Of a stretch of DNA of 64,000 bases, positions 8,904-21,200 are shown piece after piece. The translations under genes and the position numbers were made by a program. Within the stretch, counting starts at the first letter, position 1. Every line of letters starts with the position of its first letter. The stretch is from Lysobacter capsici (lineage in GTDB: Bacteria; Pseudomonadota; Gammaproteobacteria; Xanthomonadales; Xanthomonadaceae), in the NCBI RefSeq assembly GCF_014779555.2, contig NZ_CP094357.1:1550001-1614000 (forward strand), given 5' to 3'. The notes beneath the pieces were generated by a model that was not told the origin of the DNA, made no database searches, and saw only the letters and a program-made list of their open reading frames with translations.

Positions 8904-9704
8904 ATGCGCCGTCTCGCCGCTGCCCTGTCGCTAGTGTTGTGTACCTCGCCCGCGTTCGCGGCGATGCAGACCAAACCGGTCGAATGGAAGATCGGCGAAG
9001 ACACCTTCAGCGGCGTGCTGGTGTTCGACGACGTCAACGCGATCAAGCGGCCGGGCCTGGTGATGGTGCCGAACTGGATGGGCGTCACCGACAACGCGAT
9101 CCAGCATGCCAAGGACATCGCCGGCGACAGTTACGTCGTGCTGGTCGCCGACGTCTACGGCAAGAACGTGCGGCCCAAGAACAAGGACGAAGCCAAGGCG
9201 GCGGTCGGCAAGGCTTACGCCGACGGCGGCGCGACCTTGCGCAAGCGCGTGAGCGAAGCGGTCGCGGTGTTGAAGGCGCAGGACAAGACCGCGCCGTTGA
9301 ATGCGGCGAAGATCGGCGCGCTGGGTTTCTGCTTCGGCGGCTCGACGGTGCTGGAACTGGCGCGCACCGGCGCCAACCTGGCCGGCGTGGTGAGCTTCCA
9401 TGGCGGGCTCAAGTCGCATTTGCCGAGCAACGGGGTCAAGGTCAACACTTCGGTGCTGGTGCTCAACGGCGCCGCCGACAAATCGGTGCCGAACGAGGAC
9501 ATCGTCGCGTTCGAGAAGGAAATGGACGAGGCCGGCGCGGACTGGCAACTGGTCAACTACAGCGGCGCGCGGCATTGCTTCGCCGAGATCGAGAACGCCA
9601 ACAATCCGCCGCAGGACAATTGCCGGTACGACGAGCGTGCGTCGAAGCGGTCGTTCGCGGCGATGCGGGGATTTTTTGCGGAGCGGTTTGGGAAGAAGGA
9701 TTGA
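8904..9704 (+). CDS. Exported dienelactone hydrolase family protein
   Basis: A 266-aa alpha/beta-hydrolase with an N-terminal signal peptide (MRRLAAALSLVLCTSPAFA, cleavage before AMQTK), so probably periplasmic. The catalytic triad typical of the family is visible: the nucleophile Cys143 in GFCFGGS, Asp192 in GAADKSVP and His224 in ARHCF. Family enzymes open lactone rings such as dienelactone or act on related esters; the real substrate is unknown. The ATG at 8904 follows a weak GGAG (CCGGAGTCCGACC). It appears monocistronic, between murD2 and a REP cluster. Confidence 0.88.
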   Translation: MRRLAAALSLVLCTSPAFAAMQTKPVEWKIGEDTFSGVLVFDDVNAIKRPGLVMVPNWMGVTDNAIQHAKDIAGDSYVVLVADVYGKNVRPKNKDEAKAAVGKAYADGGATLRKRVSEAVAVLKAQDKTAPLNAAKIGALGFCFGGSTVLELARTGANLAGVVSFHGGLKSHLPSNGVKVNTSVLVLNGAADKSVPNEDIVAFEKEMDEAGADWQLVNYSGARHCFAEIENANNPPQDNCRYDERASKRSFAAMRGFFAERFGKKD

Positions 9705-9732
9705 TCGGCCCGGATTGCGGGTCTTCGAGGTC

Positions 9733-10033
9733 GTAATTTCCGCGAACGCGGGAATTACGGCTGCGTTCGCATTGAGGTCGAGCGTTGAAGTTCGACGGTC
9801 GAGGTTGATGGTTGAAAGCGCGAGTTTTTACCGGCGCTCAAACGAGATTTTAGGCTGACCAATTTGATCTTTGATCGCGAATCTACAAGATCGTCATTCC
9901 CGCGAACGCGGGAATCCAGTGACTTTCGCGCGAGGAACCTCAAGAACATCATCCCCGCGGAGGCGGGGATCCAGGGCTTCTCGTGCGAGAACGTTTGAAG
10001 TCACTGGATTCCCGCGTTCGCGGGAATGACGGG
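9733..10033. repeat. Cluster of four palindromic REP elements of the CCCGCGAACGCGGG type
   Basis: The 539 nt between the dienelactone hydrolase gene and ispB carry no gene. They contain four palindromic units: 9733-9760 (GTAATTTCCGCGAACGCGGG type), 9892-9923 (GTCATTCCCGCGAACGCGGG followed by AATCCAGTGAC), 9946-9979 (CATCCCCGCGGAGGCGGGGA variant) and 9999-10033 (the inverted copy of the second). The second and fourth form a long inverted pair around the third. This family differs from the CTCCCGC and the GTAGGAGCGGC families elsewhere in the window. Confidence 0.85.
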
Positions 10034-10172
10034 TAGGGGGTATCGCGGGAATCGGTTGTATTGGCCGCTGTTCAAGAATCAAGACAACCGCAGCCTTGCA
10101 CGTCGGCAACCGTTTCAATAAACGGGGCGACTCACGAGCCGCAAGTCGATCACCGCACCACCCACCACAAGC

Positions 10173-10198
10173 AAAAACGGCGGCCCCAAGGCCGCCGT
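10173..10198 (-). terminator. Rho-independent terminator of ispB
   Basis: On the minus strand ACGGCGGCC pairs with GGCCGCCGT around a 4-nt loop (9 bp), followed by TTTTTGC, 46 nt beyond the ispB stop codon. Confidence 0.88.
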
Positions 10199-10243
10199 CG
10201 CAAACACACGATCGAAACAAGCGCGCCGCAGCGCGCCCAACCC

Positions 10244-11242
10244 TCAGTGATCCCGACTCACCGCATACCGCGCCAAGCCGCGCAGCGCGGCGGTGTAATC
10301 GTTGTCTTCCAGCCCTTCCAGCGCCGCGTCCGCCGCGTCGGCGTAGTCCTCGGCGCGCTTGCGGCTGTAATCCAGGCCGCCGGTGGCGCGGATCGCGGCG
10401 AGCACCTCGGGCATGGCGTCGGTGTCGCCGTGCTCGACCGCGGCGCGCAGGCGCGCGCGGGTGGCGTCGTCGCTGTGGGCGATGGCGTGGATCAGGGGCA
10501 GGGTGGCCTTGCCTTCGGCGAGGTCGTCGCCGAGGTTCTTGCCCAGGGTCTGCGCGTCGGAGGCGTAGTCGAGCACGTCGTCGGCGATCTGGAACGCATA
10601 GCCCAGGGCCATGCCGTAGTCGTGCAGGCGCTGTTGCACGCGCGCGTCGGCGCCGGCCAGCACCGCGCCCAGGCGGGTCGCGGCGGCGAACAGCACCGCG
10701 GTCTTGCGCTCGATCACGCGCAGGTAGGCGGCCTCGTCGGTGTCGGGGTTGCGCACGTGCAGCAGCTGCAACACCTCGCCCTCGGCGATGGCGTTGGTGG
10801 TGTCGGCGAGGATCTTCATCACTTCCAGGCGATCGAGTTCGACCATCAACTGGAAGCTGCGCGAGTACAGGAAGTCGCCGACCAGCACGCTGGCGGCGTT
10901 GCCCCAGACCGCGTTGGCAGTCTTGCGGCCGCGGCGCAGGTCGGATTCGTCGACCACGTCGTCGTGCAGCAAGGTCGCGGTGTGGATGAACTCGACCACC
11001 GCGGCGAGCTGGTGCGCGTCCGGCCCGCGGTGGTTCAGGGCCCCGGCCGCCAACAGCAGCAGCATCGGCCGCAGCCGCTTGCCGCCGGCGCCGACGATGT
11101 ACTCGGCCACCTGGTTGATCAGCACCACGTCCGAGGCCAGCCGGCGCCGGATCAGGGCGTCGACGGCCGTCATGTCGTTGTGGGCCAGGGCCTGGATGCT
11201 CGCCAGATCGGGGACGGACAGGGACGTAGCGCTGGAGGACAT
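10244..11242 (-). CDS. ispB: Octaprenyl diphosphate synthase (polyprenyl synthetase)
   Basis: A 332-aa all-alpha trans-prenyltransferase that extends farnesyl diphosphate with isopentenyl diphosphate to make the ubiquinone side chain. The family motifs are in place: GGKRLRP (53-59), the first aspartate-rich motif HDDVVDESDLRRG (93-105), QLLHVRN, and the second aspartate-rich motif QIADDVLDY (218-226). Length and the small residues before the first Asp motif fit long-chain (C40) synthases. The ATG at 11242 follows GGCCGCCTC-type leader with no strong Shine-Dalgarno. It has its own promoter and terminator and is monocistronic. Chain length (octa- versus nona-) is inferred from the family. Confidence 0.93.
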   Translation of the reverse strand: MSSSATSLSVPDLASIQALAHNDMTAVDALIRRRLASDVVLINQVAEYIVGAGGKRLRPMLLLLAAGALNHRGPDAHQLAAVVEFIHTATLLHDDVVDESDLRRGRKTANAVWGNAASVLVGDFLYSRSFQLMVELDRLEVMKILADTTNAIAEGEVLQLLHVRNPDTDEAAYLRVIERKTAVLFAAATRLGAVLAGADARVQQRLHDYGMALGYAFQIADDVLDYASDAQTLGKNLGDDLAEGKATLPLIHAIAHSDDATRARLRAAVEHGDTDAMPEVLAAIRATGGLDYSRKRAEDYADAADAALEGLEDNDYTAALRGLARYAVSRDH

Positions 11243-11261
11243 GAGGCGGCCGGGTCGTGGG

Positions 11262-11296
11262 GACAGGAATTATAGGGCTTGTGTGGTTTGTGTCTC
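11262..11296 (-). promoter_or_regulatory. Predicted sigma-70 promoter of ispB
   Basis: On the minus strand a perfect TATAAT (plus-strand 11269-11274) is preceded by GAGACA (11291-11296; 4 of 6 matches to TTGACA) with a 16-nt spacer. Initiation would fall about 20 nt before the ispB start codon. Confidence 0.6.
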
Positions 11297-11552
11297 AGTC
11301 CGCACACGGGCGGCCGCGAACGAGACCTGGCGCGCGCTTCTTACTGAAGCAGCTGAATTCGGAACGTCGTCGAATAACTCATAATTTGCAGCCTTTTTCA
11401 GCCTAAATGAGAGGCTCATCGCGCTGTATTTTCACGCTTTATCTGCGCTAGCAGCGCTAGTGTCTGACATCGAAAGTGGAAATAAGTTTGCCATCGGGAC
11501 TGGGTTGATGTGCCGCATCGCCGGGAAGCTCCAGCGGTCGGCGCCGAGTCGA

Positions 11553-11577
11553 CAAACTGCCAAGAATTGTCAGTTTG
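11553..11577. promoter_or_regulatory. Dyad at enhancer distance from the sigma-54 promoter
   Basis: CAAACTG and CAGTTTG form a perfect 7-bp inverted repeat with an 11-nt spacer, centred near 11565. That is about 115 nt upstream of the start site predicted from the sigma-54 promoter, the usual place for an enhancer-binding protein. The identity of any activator is unknown. Confidence 0.35.
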
Positions 11578-11654
11578 GTGACCCCCAGGGGCAGGTTATT
11601 GCAGGCGGAATCTCGTTTTTGATGTGAACTGTGTTGAAATCACAATGTGATGGA

Positions 11655-11670
11655 TGGCACACTATTTGCA
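11655..11670 (+). promoter_or_regulatory. Predicted sigma-54 (RpoN) promoter of the giant surface-protein operon
   Basis: TGGCACACTATTTGCA matches the -24/-12 consensus TGGCAC-N5-TTGC exactly, with GG (11656-11657) and GC (11668-11669) separated by 10 nt. Transcription would start near 11681. An overlapping CRP/Clp-like half-match, TGTGATGGATGGCACA (11646-11661, 9 of 10 conserved positions), could add catabolite or c-di-GMP-linked control or be coincidence. Confidence 0.65.
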
Positions 11671-11681
11671 GCCGTGTCCTA

Positions 11682-12257
11682 TTAAGCAGTACGTACTGCG
11701 TATTGCGATAGGGGTTCCACAGAGGATCTGTTGCATCTGAACACTGCGCTTAGTCGTAGTGGGGCGTGTAACAGGGGTGGAAAAAAGGGGGGCACGTTAT
11801 GACGTGTCAGGGGTTAAGACTCGGTATCCATGGGGATGTCGCTGTTCCTTCCGCCGTATCGGCGGTCTCTGTCTGCGTGTCGCGTGGCCGTGCAATGGCG
11901 GCCGGGGGCGAGCAGTTCCTACCTGGTAGTCGATGTGAATCGCCAAGCCATTCCGGCGCTGGCGCATGGGGCGAATGGCCCTTGCGCGTGGCAGACGGAT
12001 AGCCGAAGGCGGTTTCGAGACGGGCGTCTGCATCAAAGGACGCTCGTTTTGTGTGGATTTGCTGCGTGTCGCGAGTGGTATGCGAAACGCATGGAAGCCA
12101 GGCATCAAGCACTCGCCGTACCCGTACGAACTCGCAACACAAGGCATTGCCAGCAGTAAGCACGTCGACCAGCCGCTTGGCGCCGACGACACCTCACCGC
12201 ACCGGTGACTGTCGCCGCCGTTCCCGGCGCTTACCGAACTCCTGTTTGGGCTACCGC
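11682..12257 (+). other. Long leader of the giant surface-protein gene, no gene seen
   Basis: About 575 nt separate the predicted sigma-54 start site from the ATG at 12258. Short open frames occur on both strands but lack ribosome sites and coding character. G-rich and self-complementary stretches are present (for example around 11940-11985, GCCATTCCGGCGC facing GGGCGAATGGCC), so a structured 5' UTR is possible. No known riboswitch class was recognised. Confidence 0.4.
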
Positions 12258-15200
12258 ATGAATATCGTCACTACCCGCACCCCGGCCAGCCAGTCGTCAG
12301 CTCGTCGCGACTCCCGTGCTGGATCCCGCATCGCTCGAACCGGGGCGCGTGTATTGCTTGCCGCCATGCTGGCGCTGGCGGCCTTGCCGGCCATGGCGCA
12401 GTTCGCCAATCCCTTGCGCAACACCGCGACGATCACGCCGCCGACGAACGTGACCAACGTCGACACGGCCTGTACCGCGAACGGCGGCACCTTCAATGCG
12501 ACCACCGGCGCCTGCTCGGCGACGGACTCGAACACGCTGGCGGCGGTGTCGGACCTGAGCGTCACCAAGACGGTGTCGAACCCGACGCCGACGGTGGGCA
12601 CCAACGTCACCTTCACCGTGACCGTCGCCAACGCCGGCCCGTCCGCGGCCGTCGCCACCAACGTGACCGACCAGCTGCCGGCCGGTTACACCTTCGTCTC
12701 GGCCACGCCGAGCGTGGGCACCTACAACGCCGGCACCGGCGTGTGGGCGGTGGGCACCCTGGCCTCGGGCGCGAACGCGACCTTGCAGATCGTCGCGACC
12801 GTGCTGCCGACCGGCCCGTACGCGAACACCGCGACCGCGACCTCCAGTTCGACCGACCCGACCCCGGGCAACAACACCGCGACCAGCACGCCGGTGCCGG
12901 TGGCTTCGGCCGATCTGGCCGTGACCAAGACCGCGTCGAGCGCTACGCCGACCGTCGGTACCAACATCACCTTCACCGTGACCGTCAGCAACAACGGTCC
13001 GTCGGCCGCGGCCGGCGTCAACGTCAACGATCAGCTGCCGGCCGGTTACACCTTCGTTTCCGCCACGCCGAGCGTGGGCACCTACAACGCCGGCACCGGC
13101 GTGTGGGCCGTCGGCGCTCTGGCCTCGGGCGCGAACGCGACCCTGCAGATCGTCGCCACCGTGCGCGCCACCGGTCCGTACGCGAACACCGCGACGGCGA
13201 CGTCGACCACCAACGATCCGACCCCGGGCAACAACACCGCGACCAATACCCCGGTGCCGGTGGCTTCGGCCGACCTGGCCGTGACCAAGACCGCGTCGAG
13301 CGCGACCCCGATCATCGGCAGCAATGTCACCTTCACCGTGACCGTCAGCAACAACGGCCCGTCGGCCGCGGCTGGCGTCAACGTCAACGATCAGCTGCCC
13401 GCGGGTTACACCTTCGTCTCGGCCACGCCGAGCGTGGGTACCTATAACGCCGGTACCGGCGTGTGGGCGGTGGGTGCGCTGGCCTCGGGCGCGAACGCGA
13501 CCCTGCAGATCGTCGCCACCGTGCTGCCGACCGGCCCGTATGCGAATACCGCGACCGCGACCTCGACCACCGGCGATCCGACGCCGGGCAACAACACCGC
13601 GACCAATACGCCGGTGCCGGTCGCATCCGCCGATCTGGCGGTGACCAAGACCGCGTCGAGCGCGACCCCGACGGTCGGTACCAACGTCACCTTCACCGTG
13701 ACCGTCAGCAACAACGGTCCTTCGGCGGCGGCCGCGGTCAACGTCAACGATCAGCTGCCGGCCGGTTACACCTTCGTTTCGGCGACGCCGAGCGTGGGTA
13801 CCTACAACGCCGGCACCGGCGTGTGGGCCGTCGGCGGCCTGGCTTCGGGTGCGAACGCGACCTTGCAGATTGTCGCGACCGTATTGCCGACTGGCCCGTA
13901 CGCGAACACCGCGACGGCCACCTCGACCACGAACGATCCGACCCCGGGCAACAACACCGCGACCAATACGCCGGTTCCGGTGGCTTCGGCCGATCTGGCG
14001 GTGACCAAGACCGCGTCGAGCGCGACCCCGATTGTCGGCACCAACGTCACCTTCACCGTGACCGTCAGCAATAACGGCCCGTCGGCCGCGGCTGGCGTCA
14101 ACGTCAACGATCAGCTGCCCGCCGGTTACACCTTCGTTTCGGCCACGCCGAGCGTGGGCACTTATAACGCTGGTACGGGTGTGTGGGCCGTCGGCGGCCT
14201 GGCCTCGGGCGCGAATGCGACCTTGCAGATCGTCGCGACCGTGTTGCCGAACGGACCGTACGCGAACACTGCGACGGCCACCTCGACCACCAACGATCCG
14301 ACGCCGGGCAACAACACCGCGACCAATACGCCGGTTCCGGTGGCTTCGGCCGATCTGGCCGTGACCAAGACCGCGTCGAGCGCTACGCCGACCGTCGGTA
14401 CCAACATCACCTTCACCGTGACCGTCAGCAACAACGGCCCGTCGGCTGCGGCCGGTGTGAACGTCAACGATCAGCTGCCGGCGGGTTACACCTTCGTCTC
14501 GGCCACGCCGAGCGTGGGCACCTACAACGCGGGCACCGGTGTGTGGGCCGTCGGCGGCCTGGCTTCGGGTGCGAACGCGACCTTGCAGATTGTCGCCACC
14601 GTGTTGCCGACCGGCCCGTACGCGAACACCGCGACGGCCACCTCGACCACCAACGATCCGACCCCGGGCAACAACACCGCGACCAATACGCCGACGCCGG
14701 TGGCTTCGGCCGATCTCGTCGTGACCAAGACCGCGTCGAGCGCTACGCCGACCGTCGGTACCAACATCACCTTCACCGTGACCGTCAGCAATAACGGTCC
14801 GTCGGCCGCGGCCGGCGTCAACGTCAACGATCAGCTGCCCGCGGGTTACACCTTCGTTTCGGCGACGCCGAGCGTGGGCACCTATAACGCCGGCACCGGC
14901 GTGTGGGCCGTCGGCGGCCTGGCTTCGGGCGCGAACGCGACCTTGCAGATCGTCGCGACCGTGCTGCCGAATGGTCCGTACGCCAACACCGCGACGGCAA
15001 CCTCGACCACCAACGATCCGACCCCGGGCAACAACACCGCGACCAATACGCCGGTTCCGGTGGCCTCGGCCGACCTGGCCGTGACCAAGACCGCATCGAG
15101 CGCGACCCCGACCGTCGGTACCAACATCACCTTCACCGTGGCCGTCAGCAATAACGGTCCGTCCGCTGCGGCCGGTGTGAACGTCAACGATCAGCTGCCG

Positions 15201-18200
15201 GCCGGTTACACCTTCGTTTCGGCGACGCCGAGCGTGGGTACCTATAACGCCGGCACCGGCGTGTGGGCGGTCGGCGGCCTGGCTTCGGGCGCGAACGCGA
15301 CCTTGCAGATTGTCGCGACCGTATTGCCGACTGGCCCGTACGCGAACACCGCGACGGCGACCTCGACCACCAACGATCCGACCCCGGGCAACAACACCGC
15401 GACCAATACGCCGGTTCCGGTGGCTTCGGCCGATCTGGCCGTGACCAAGACCGCGTCGAGCGCCACGCCGACCGTCGGTACCAACGTCACCTTCACCGTG
15501 ACCGTCAGCAATAACGGCCCGTCGGCCGCGGCTGGCGTCAACGTCAACGATCAGCTGCCGGCCGGTTACACCTTCGTTTCGGCGACGCCGAGCGTGGGTA
15601 CCTATAACGCCGGCACCGGCGTGTGGGCGGTCGGCGGCCTGGCTTCGGGCGCGAACGCGACCTTGCAGATCGTCGCGACCGTGCTGCCGAATGGTCCGTA
15701 CGCGAACACCGCGACGGCCACCTCGACCACCAACGATCCGACCCCGGGCAACAACACCGCGACCAATACGCCGGCTCCGGTGGCTTCGGCCGATCTGGCC
15801 GTGACCAAGACCGCGTCGAGCGCGACGCCGACCGTCGGTACCAACGTCACCTTCACCGTGACTGTCAGCAACAACGGTCCGTCGGCCGCGGCCGGTGTGA
15901 ACGTCAACGATCAGCTGCCGGCGGGTTACACCTTCGTCTCGGCGAATCCGAGCGTGGGCACCTATAACGCTGGCACCGGTGTGTGGGCGGTCGGCGGCTT
16001 GGCTTCGGGCGCGAACGCGACCTTGCAGATCGTCGCGACCGTGCTGCCGACCGGTCCGTACGCGAACACCGCGACGGCCACCTCGACCACCAACGATCCG
16101 ACCCCGGGCAACAACACCGCGACCAATACGCCGACGCCGGTGGCTTCGGCTGATCTGGCCGTCACCAAGACCGCGTCGAGCGCGACCCCGACCGTCGGTA
16201 CCAACATCACCTTCACCGTGACCGTCAGCAACAACGGCCCGTCGGCCGCGGCTGGCGTCAATGTCAACGATCAGCTGCCGGCCGGTTACACCTTCGTCTC
16301 GGCGACGCCGAGCGTGGGTACCTACAACGCCGGCACCGGCGTGTGGGCGGTCGGCGCGCTCGCGTCGGGCGCCAACGCGACCCTGGATATCGTCGCCACC
16401 GTGCTGCCGAACGGCCCGTACGCGAACACCGCGACGGCGACCTCCACCACGAGCGATCCGACCCCGGGCAACAACACCGCGACCAATACGCCGGTTCCGG
16501 TCGCTTCGGCCGACCTGGCGGTGACCAAGACCGCGTCGAGCGCTACGCCGATCGTCGGTACCAACATCACCTTCACCGTGACTGTCAGCAACAACGGTCC
16601 GTCGGCCGCGGCCGGCGTCAACGTCAACGACCAACTGCCCGCGGGTTACACCTTCGTCTCGGCGAATCCGAGCGTGGGCACCTACAACGCCGGCACCGGC
16701 GTGTGGGCGGTTGGCGCGCTGGCTTCGGGCGCCAACGCGACCCTGGATATCGTCGCCACCGTGCTGCCGAACGGTCCGTACGCGAACACCGCGACGGCGA
16801 CCTCGACCACCAGCGATCCGACTCCGGGCAACAACACCGCGACCAATACGCCGGTTCCGGTGGCATCCGCCGACCTGGCGGTGACCAAGACCGCGTCGAG
16901 CGCTACGCCGATCGTCGGTACCAACGTCACCTTCACCGTGACCGTCAGCAACAACGGCCCTTCGGCCGCGGCCGGCGTCAACGTCAACGATCAGCTGCCG
17001 GCCGGTTATACCTTCGTCTCGGCGAATCCGAGCGTGGGCACCTACAACGCCGGCACCGGCGTGTGGGCGGTCGGCGCGCTGGCTTCGGGCGCCAACGCGA
17101 CCCTGGATATCGTCGCCACCGTGCTGCCGAACGGCCCGTACGCGAACACCGCGACGGCGACCTCGACCACGAACGATCCGACCCCGGGCAACAACACCGC
17201 GACCAACACGCCGACGCCGGTCGCTTCGGCCGATCTGGCCGTGACCAAGACCGTGTCGAACCCGAATCCGCCGATCGGCTCGACCATCACCTTCACCGTC
17301 ACCGTTTCCAACGCCGGTCCGTCGGCCGCGGCGGACGTGGTCGTCAACGACGCGCTGCCCAGCGGTTACACCTTCGTCTCGGCCACGCCGAGCGCGGGCA
17401 CCTACAACGCCGGCACCGGCGTGTGGACCGTCGGTGCGCTCGCGGTCGGCGTCAGCCAGACCCTGACCGTCAGCGCGGTCGTGCTCGAGACCGGCAGCTA
17501 CGCCAATACCGCCACCGGCACCTCGACCACCAACGATCCGACCCCGGGCAACAACACCTCGACCTCGACGCCGACCCCGGTCGCCAACCCGAGCCTGTCG
17601 CTGGTCAAGGCCGCGCCGACCAACGCCGACAACGACGGCAGCGGCACCGTGACCCTGGGCGATGTGCTGACCTACACCGTCACCGCGACCAACACCGGCA
17701 ACATCACCCTCACCAACGTGGTGGTCAGCGACGCCCAGCTGACTCCGGCCAGCCAGACCTGCCCGAGCGTCCCGGTCGGCGGCACCTGCGTGCTGACCGG
17801 CACCCACACCGTCACCTTGAGCGAAGTCACCGCGGGCGAGATCGTCAACAACGCCAGCGTGGTCTCGACCGAAGTCACCACCCCGGTGCCGGCGACCCGC
17901 ACCACCCCGACCGCCCGTCGCCCGATCGTCGCCGTCGCCGACAGCGGCGCGGTGACCAGTGGCGCCAGTGGCGGCACCGCCGTGCCCAACGTGCTGGTCA
18001 ACGACACCTTGAACGGCCAGCCCGCGACCACCGCGACGGTGGCGATCAGCCAGGTCTCCAGCAGCAACCCGAACATCACCATCGATCCGCTCACCGGCGC
18101 GGTCAACGTCGCCGCGGGCACCGCGGCGGGCAATTACACCCTGCGTTATCGGATCTGCGAGATCGCCGATCCGACCAATTGCTCGGAAGCCGACGTCGCT

Positions 18201-21200
18201 GTGCAGGTGGGCGCCGCCGCGATCCTGGCGGTGGACGACACCGGCACGCCGGTCAACGGCAGCACCGGCGGCACCGCGGTGGCGGACGTGCGCGGCAACG
18301 ATCTGCTCAACGGCGCTCCGGTCGTCGCGGCCGACGTCACCCTGACCCAGGTTTCGACCACCAACCCGGGCGTCACCCTCAACACGACCAGCGGCGCGGT
18401 GACTGTCGCCCCGGGCACCCCGGCCGGCACGTACACCCTCGTGTATCAGCTGTGCGAAGTGCTGAACCCGACCAACTGCGACGACGCCACCGTGACGGTC
18501 ACCGTCAACGCGGCGCCGATCGTGGCCAACGACGACACCGGCACGCCGGTCAACGGCCGCACCGGCGGTACCGCGGTGCCCGATGTGCGCGTCAACGACA
18601 CGCTCAACGGCAACCCGGTCGTCGCGGCTGACGTGACTCTGAGTCAGGTCTCGACCACCAACCCGGGCGTCACCCTCAACACGACCACCGGTGCGGTGAC
18701 TGTCGCCGCGGGCACTCCGGCCGGCACGTACACGCTCGTGTACCGCCTGTGCGAAGTGCTGAACCCGACCAACTGCGACGACGCCACCGTGACGGTGACG
18801 GTCGACGCGGCGGCGATCGTGGCGAACAACGACACCGGTACGCCGGTCAACGGCAGCACCGGCGGCACCGCCGTGCCGAACGTGCTGGTCAACGACACCC
18901 TCGATGGCAACCCGGTCACCCCGGCTGACGTCACCCTGACCCAGGTTTCGACCACCAATCCGGGCGTCACCCTCAACACCACCACCGGTGCGGTGAACGT
19001 TGCCCCGGGTACTCCGGCCGGCACCTACACGCTGACCTACCAGATCTGCGAACTGCTCAACCCGACCAACTGCGACGACGCCACCGTGACCGTGACGGTC
19101 GATGCGGCGCCGATCGTGGCCAATGACGACACCGGCGCTCCGGTCAACGGTCGCACCGGCGGTACCGCGGTGGCGGACGTGCGGGTCAACGACACGCTCA
19201 ACGGCAACCCGGTCGTCGCGGCCGACGTCACCCTGAGCCAGGTCTCGACCACCAACCCGGGCGTGACCCTCAACACCACCACCGGTGCGGTGACTGTCGC
19301 CGCGGGCACCCCGGCGGGTACGTACACGCTGGTGTATCGCCTGTGCGAAGTGCTGAACCCGACCAACTGCGACGACGCCACCGTGACGGTGACGGTCGAC
19401 GCGGCGGCGATCGTGGCGAACAACGACACGGGTACGCCGGTCAACGGCAGCACCGGCGGCACTGCGGTGCCCAACGTGCTGGTCAACGACACGCTGGACG
19501 GCAACCCGGTCACCCCGGCCGATGTCACCCTGACCCAGGTTTCGACCACCAACCCGGGCGTCACCCTCAACACGACCACCGGTGCAGTGAATGTCGCTCC
19601 GGGCACCCCGGCCGGCACCTACACGCTGACCTACCAGATCTGCGAACTGCTCAACCCGACCAACTGCGACGACGCGACTGTGACTGTCACCGTCGATGCG
19701 GCGCCGATCGTGGCCAACGACGACACCGGCACGCCGGTCAACGGTCGCACCGGCGGTACCGCGGTGCCGGACGTGCGGGTCAACGACACGCTCAACGGCA
19801 ACCCGGTCGTCGCGGCCGACGTCACCCTGAGCCAGGTCTCGACCACCAACCCGGGCGTCACCCTCAACACCACCACCGGTGCAGTGACTGTCGCCGCAGG
19901 CACCCCGGCGGGCACGTACACGCTCGTGTACCGCCTGTGCGAAGTGCTGAACCCGACCAACTGCGACGACGCCACCGTGACCGTGACGGTCGACGCGGCG
20001 GCGATCGTGGCGAACAACGACACCGGTACGCCGGTCAACGGCAGCACCGGCGGCACCGCGGTGCCGAACGTGCTGGTCAACGACACCCTCGATGGCAACC
20101 CGGTCACCCCGGCTGACGTCACCCTGACCCAGGTTTCGACCACCAATCCGGGCGTCACCCTCAACACGACCACGGGTGCAGTGAACGTCGCTCCGGGTAC
20201 TCCGGCCGGCACCTACACGCTGACCTACCAGATCTGCGAACTGCTGAACCCGACCAACTGCGACGACGCCACCGTGACGGTCACCGTCGATGCGGCGCCG
20301 ATCGTGGCCAACGACGACACCGGCACGCCGGTCAACGGTCGCACCGGCGGTACCGCGGTGGCGGACGTGCGGGTCAACGACACGCTCAATGGCAACCCGG
20401 TCGTCGCGGCCGACGTCACCCTGAGTCAGGTCTCGACCACCAACCCGGGCGTCACCCTCAACACCACCACCGGTGCGGTGAATGTCGCCGCGGGCACCCC
20501 GGCGGGTACGTACACGCTCGTGTACCGCCTGTGCGAAGTGCTGAACCCGAGCAACTGCGACGACGCCACCGTGACGGTGACGGTCGACGCGGCGGCGATC
20601 GTGGCGAACAACGACACGGGTACGCCGGTCAACGGCAGCACCGGCGGTACCGCGGTGCCGAACGTGCTGGTCAACGACACCCTCGATGGCAACCCGGTCA
20701 CCCCGGCTGACGTCACCCTGACCCAGGTCTCGACCACCAACCCGGGCGTCACCCTCAACACCACCACCGGTGCGGTGAACGTTGCCCCAGGTACTCCGGC
20801 CGGCACCTACACGCTGACCTACCAGATCTGCGAACTGCTCAACCCGACCAACTGCGACGACGCGACTGTGACTGTCACCGTCGATGCGGCGCCGATCGTG
20901 GCCAACGACGACACCGGCACGCCGGTTAACGGCCGTACCGGCGGTACCGCGGTGGCGGACGTGCGGGTCAACGACACGCTCAACGGCAACCCGGTCGTTG
21001 CGGCCGACGTGACCCTGAGCCAGGTCTCGACCACCAACCCGGGCGTGACCCTCAACACCACCACCGGTGCGGTGACTGTCGCCGCAGGCACCCCGGCGGG
21101 CACGTACACGCTCGTGTACAGCCTGTGCGAAGTGCTCAACCCGACCAACTGCGACGACGCCACCGTGACGGTGACGGTCGACGCGGCGGCGATCGTGGCG

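Noticed and set aside
11646-11661. TGTGATGGATGGCACA as a CRP/Clp site acting as the main regulator
   Set aside because: It overlaps the -24 element of a better-matching sigma-54 promoter, so it is mentioned only as a possible secondary site.
11797-12192. Small open frames on both strands in the leader of the giant gene (up to 131 codons)
   Set aside because: No Shine-Dalgarno, no recognisable protein features, and overlapping alternatives in several frames. Better explained as untranslated leader.
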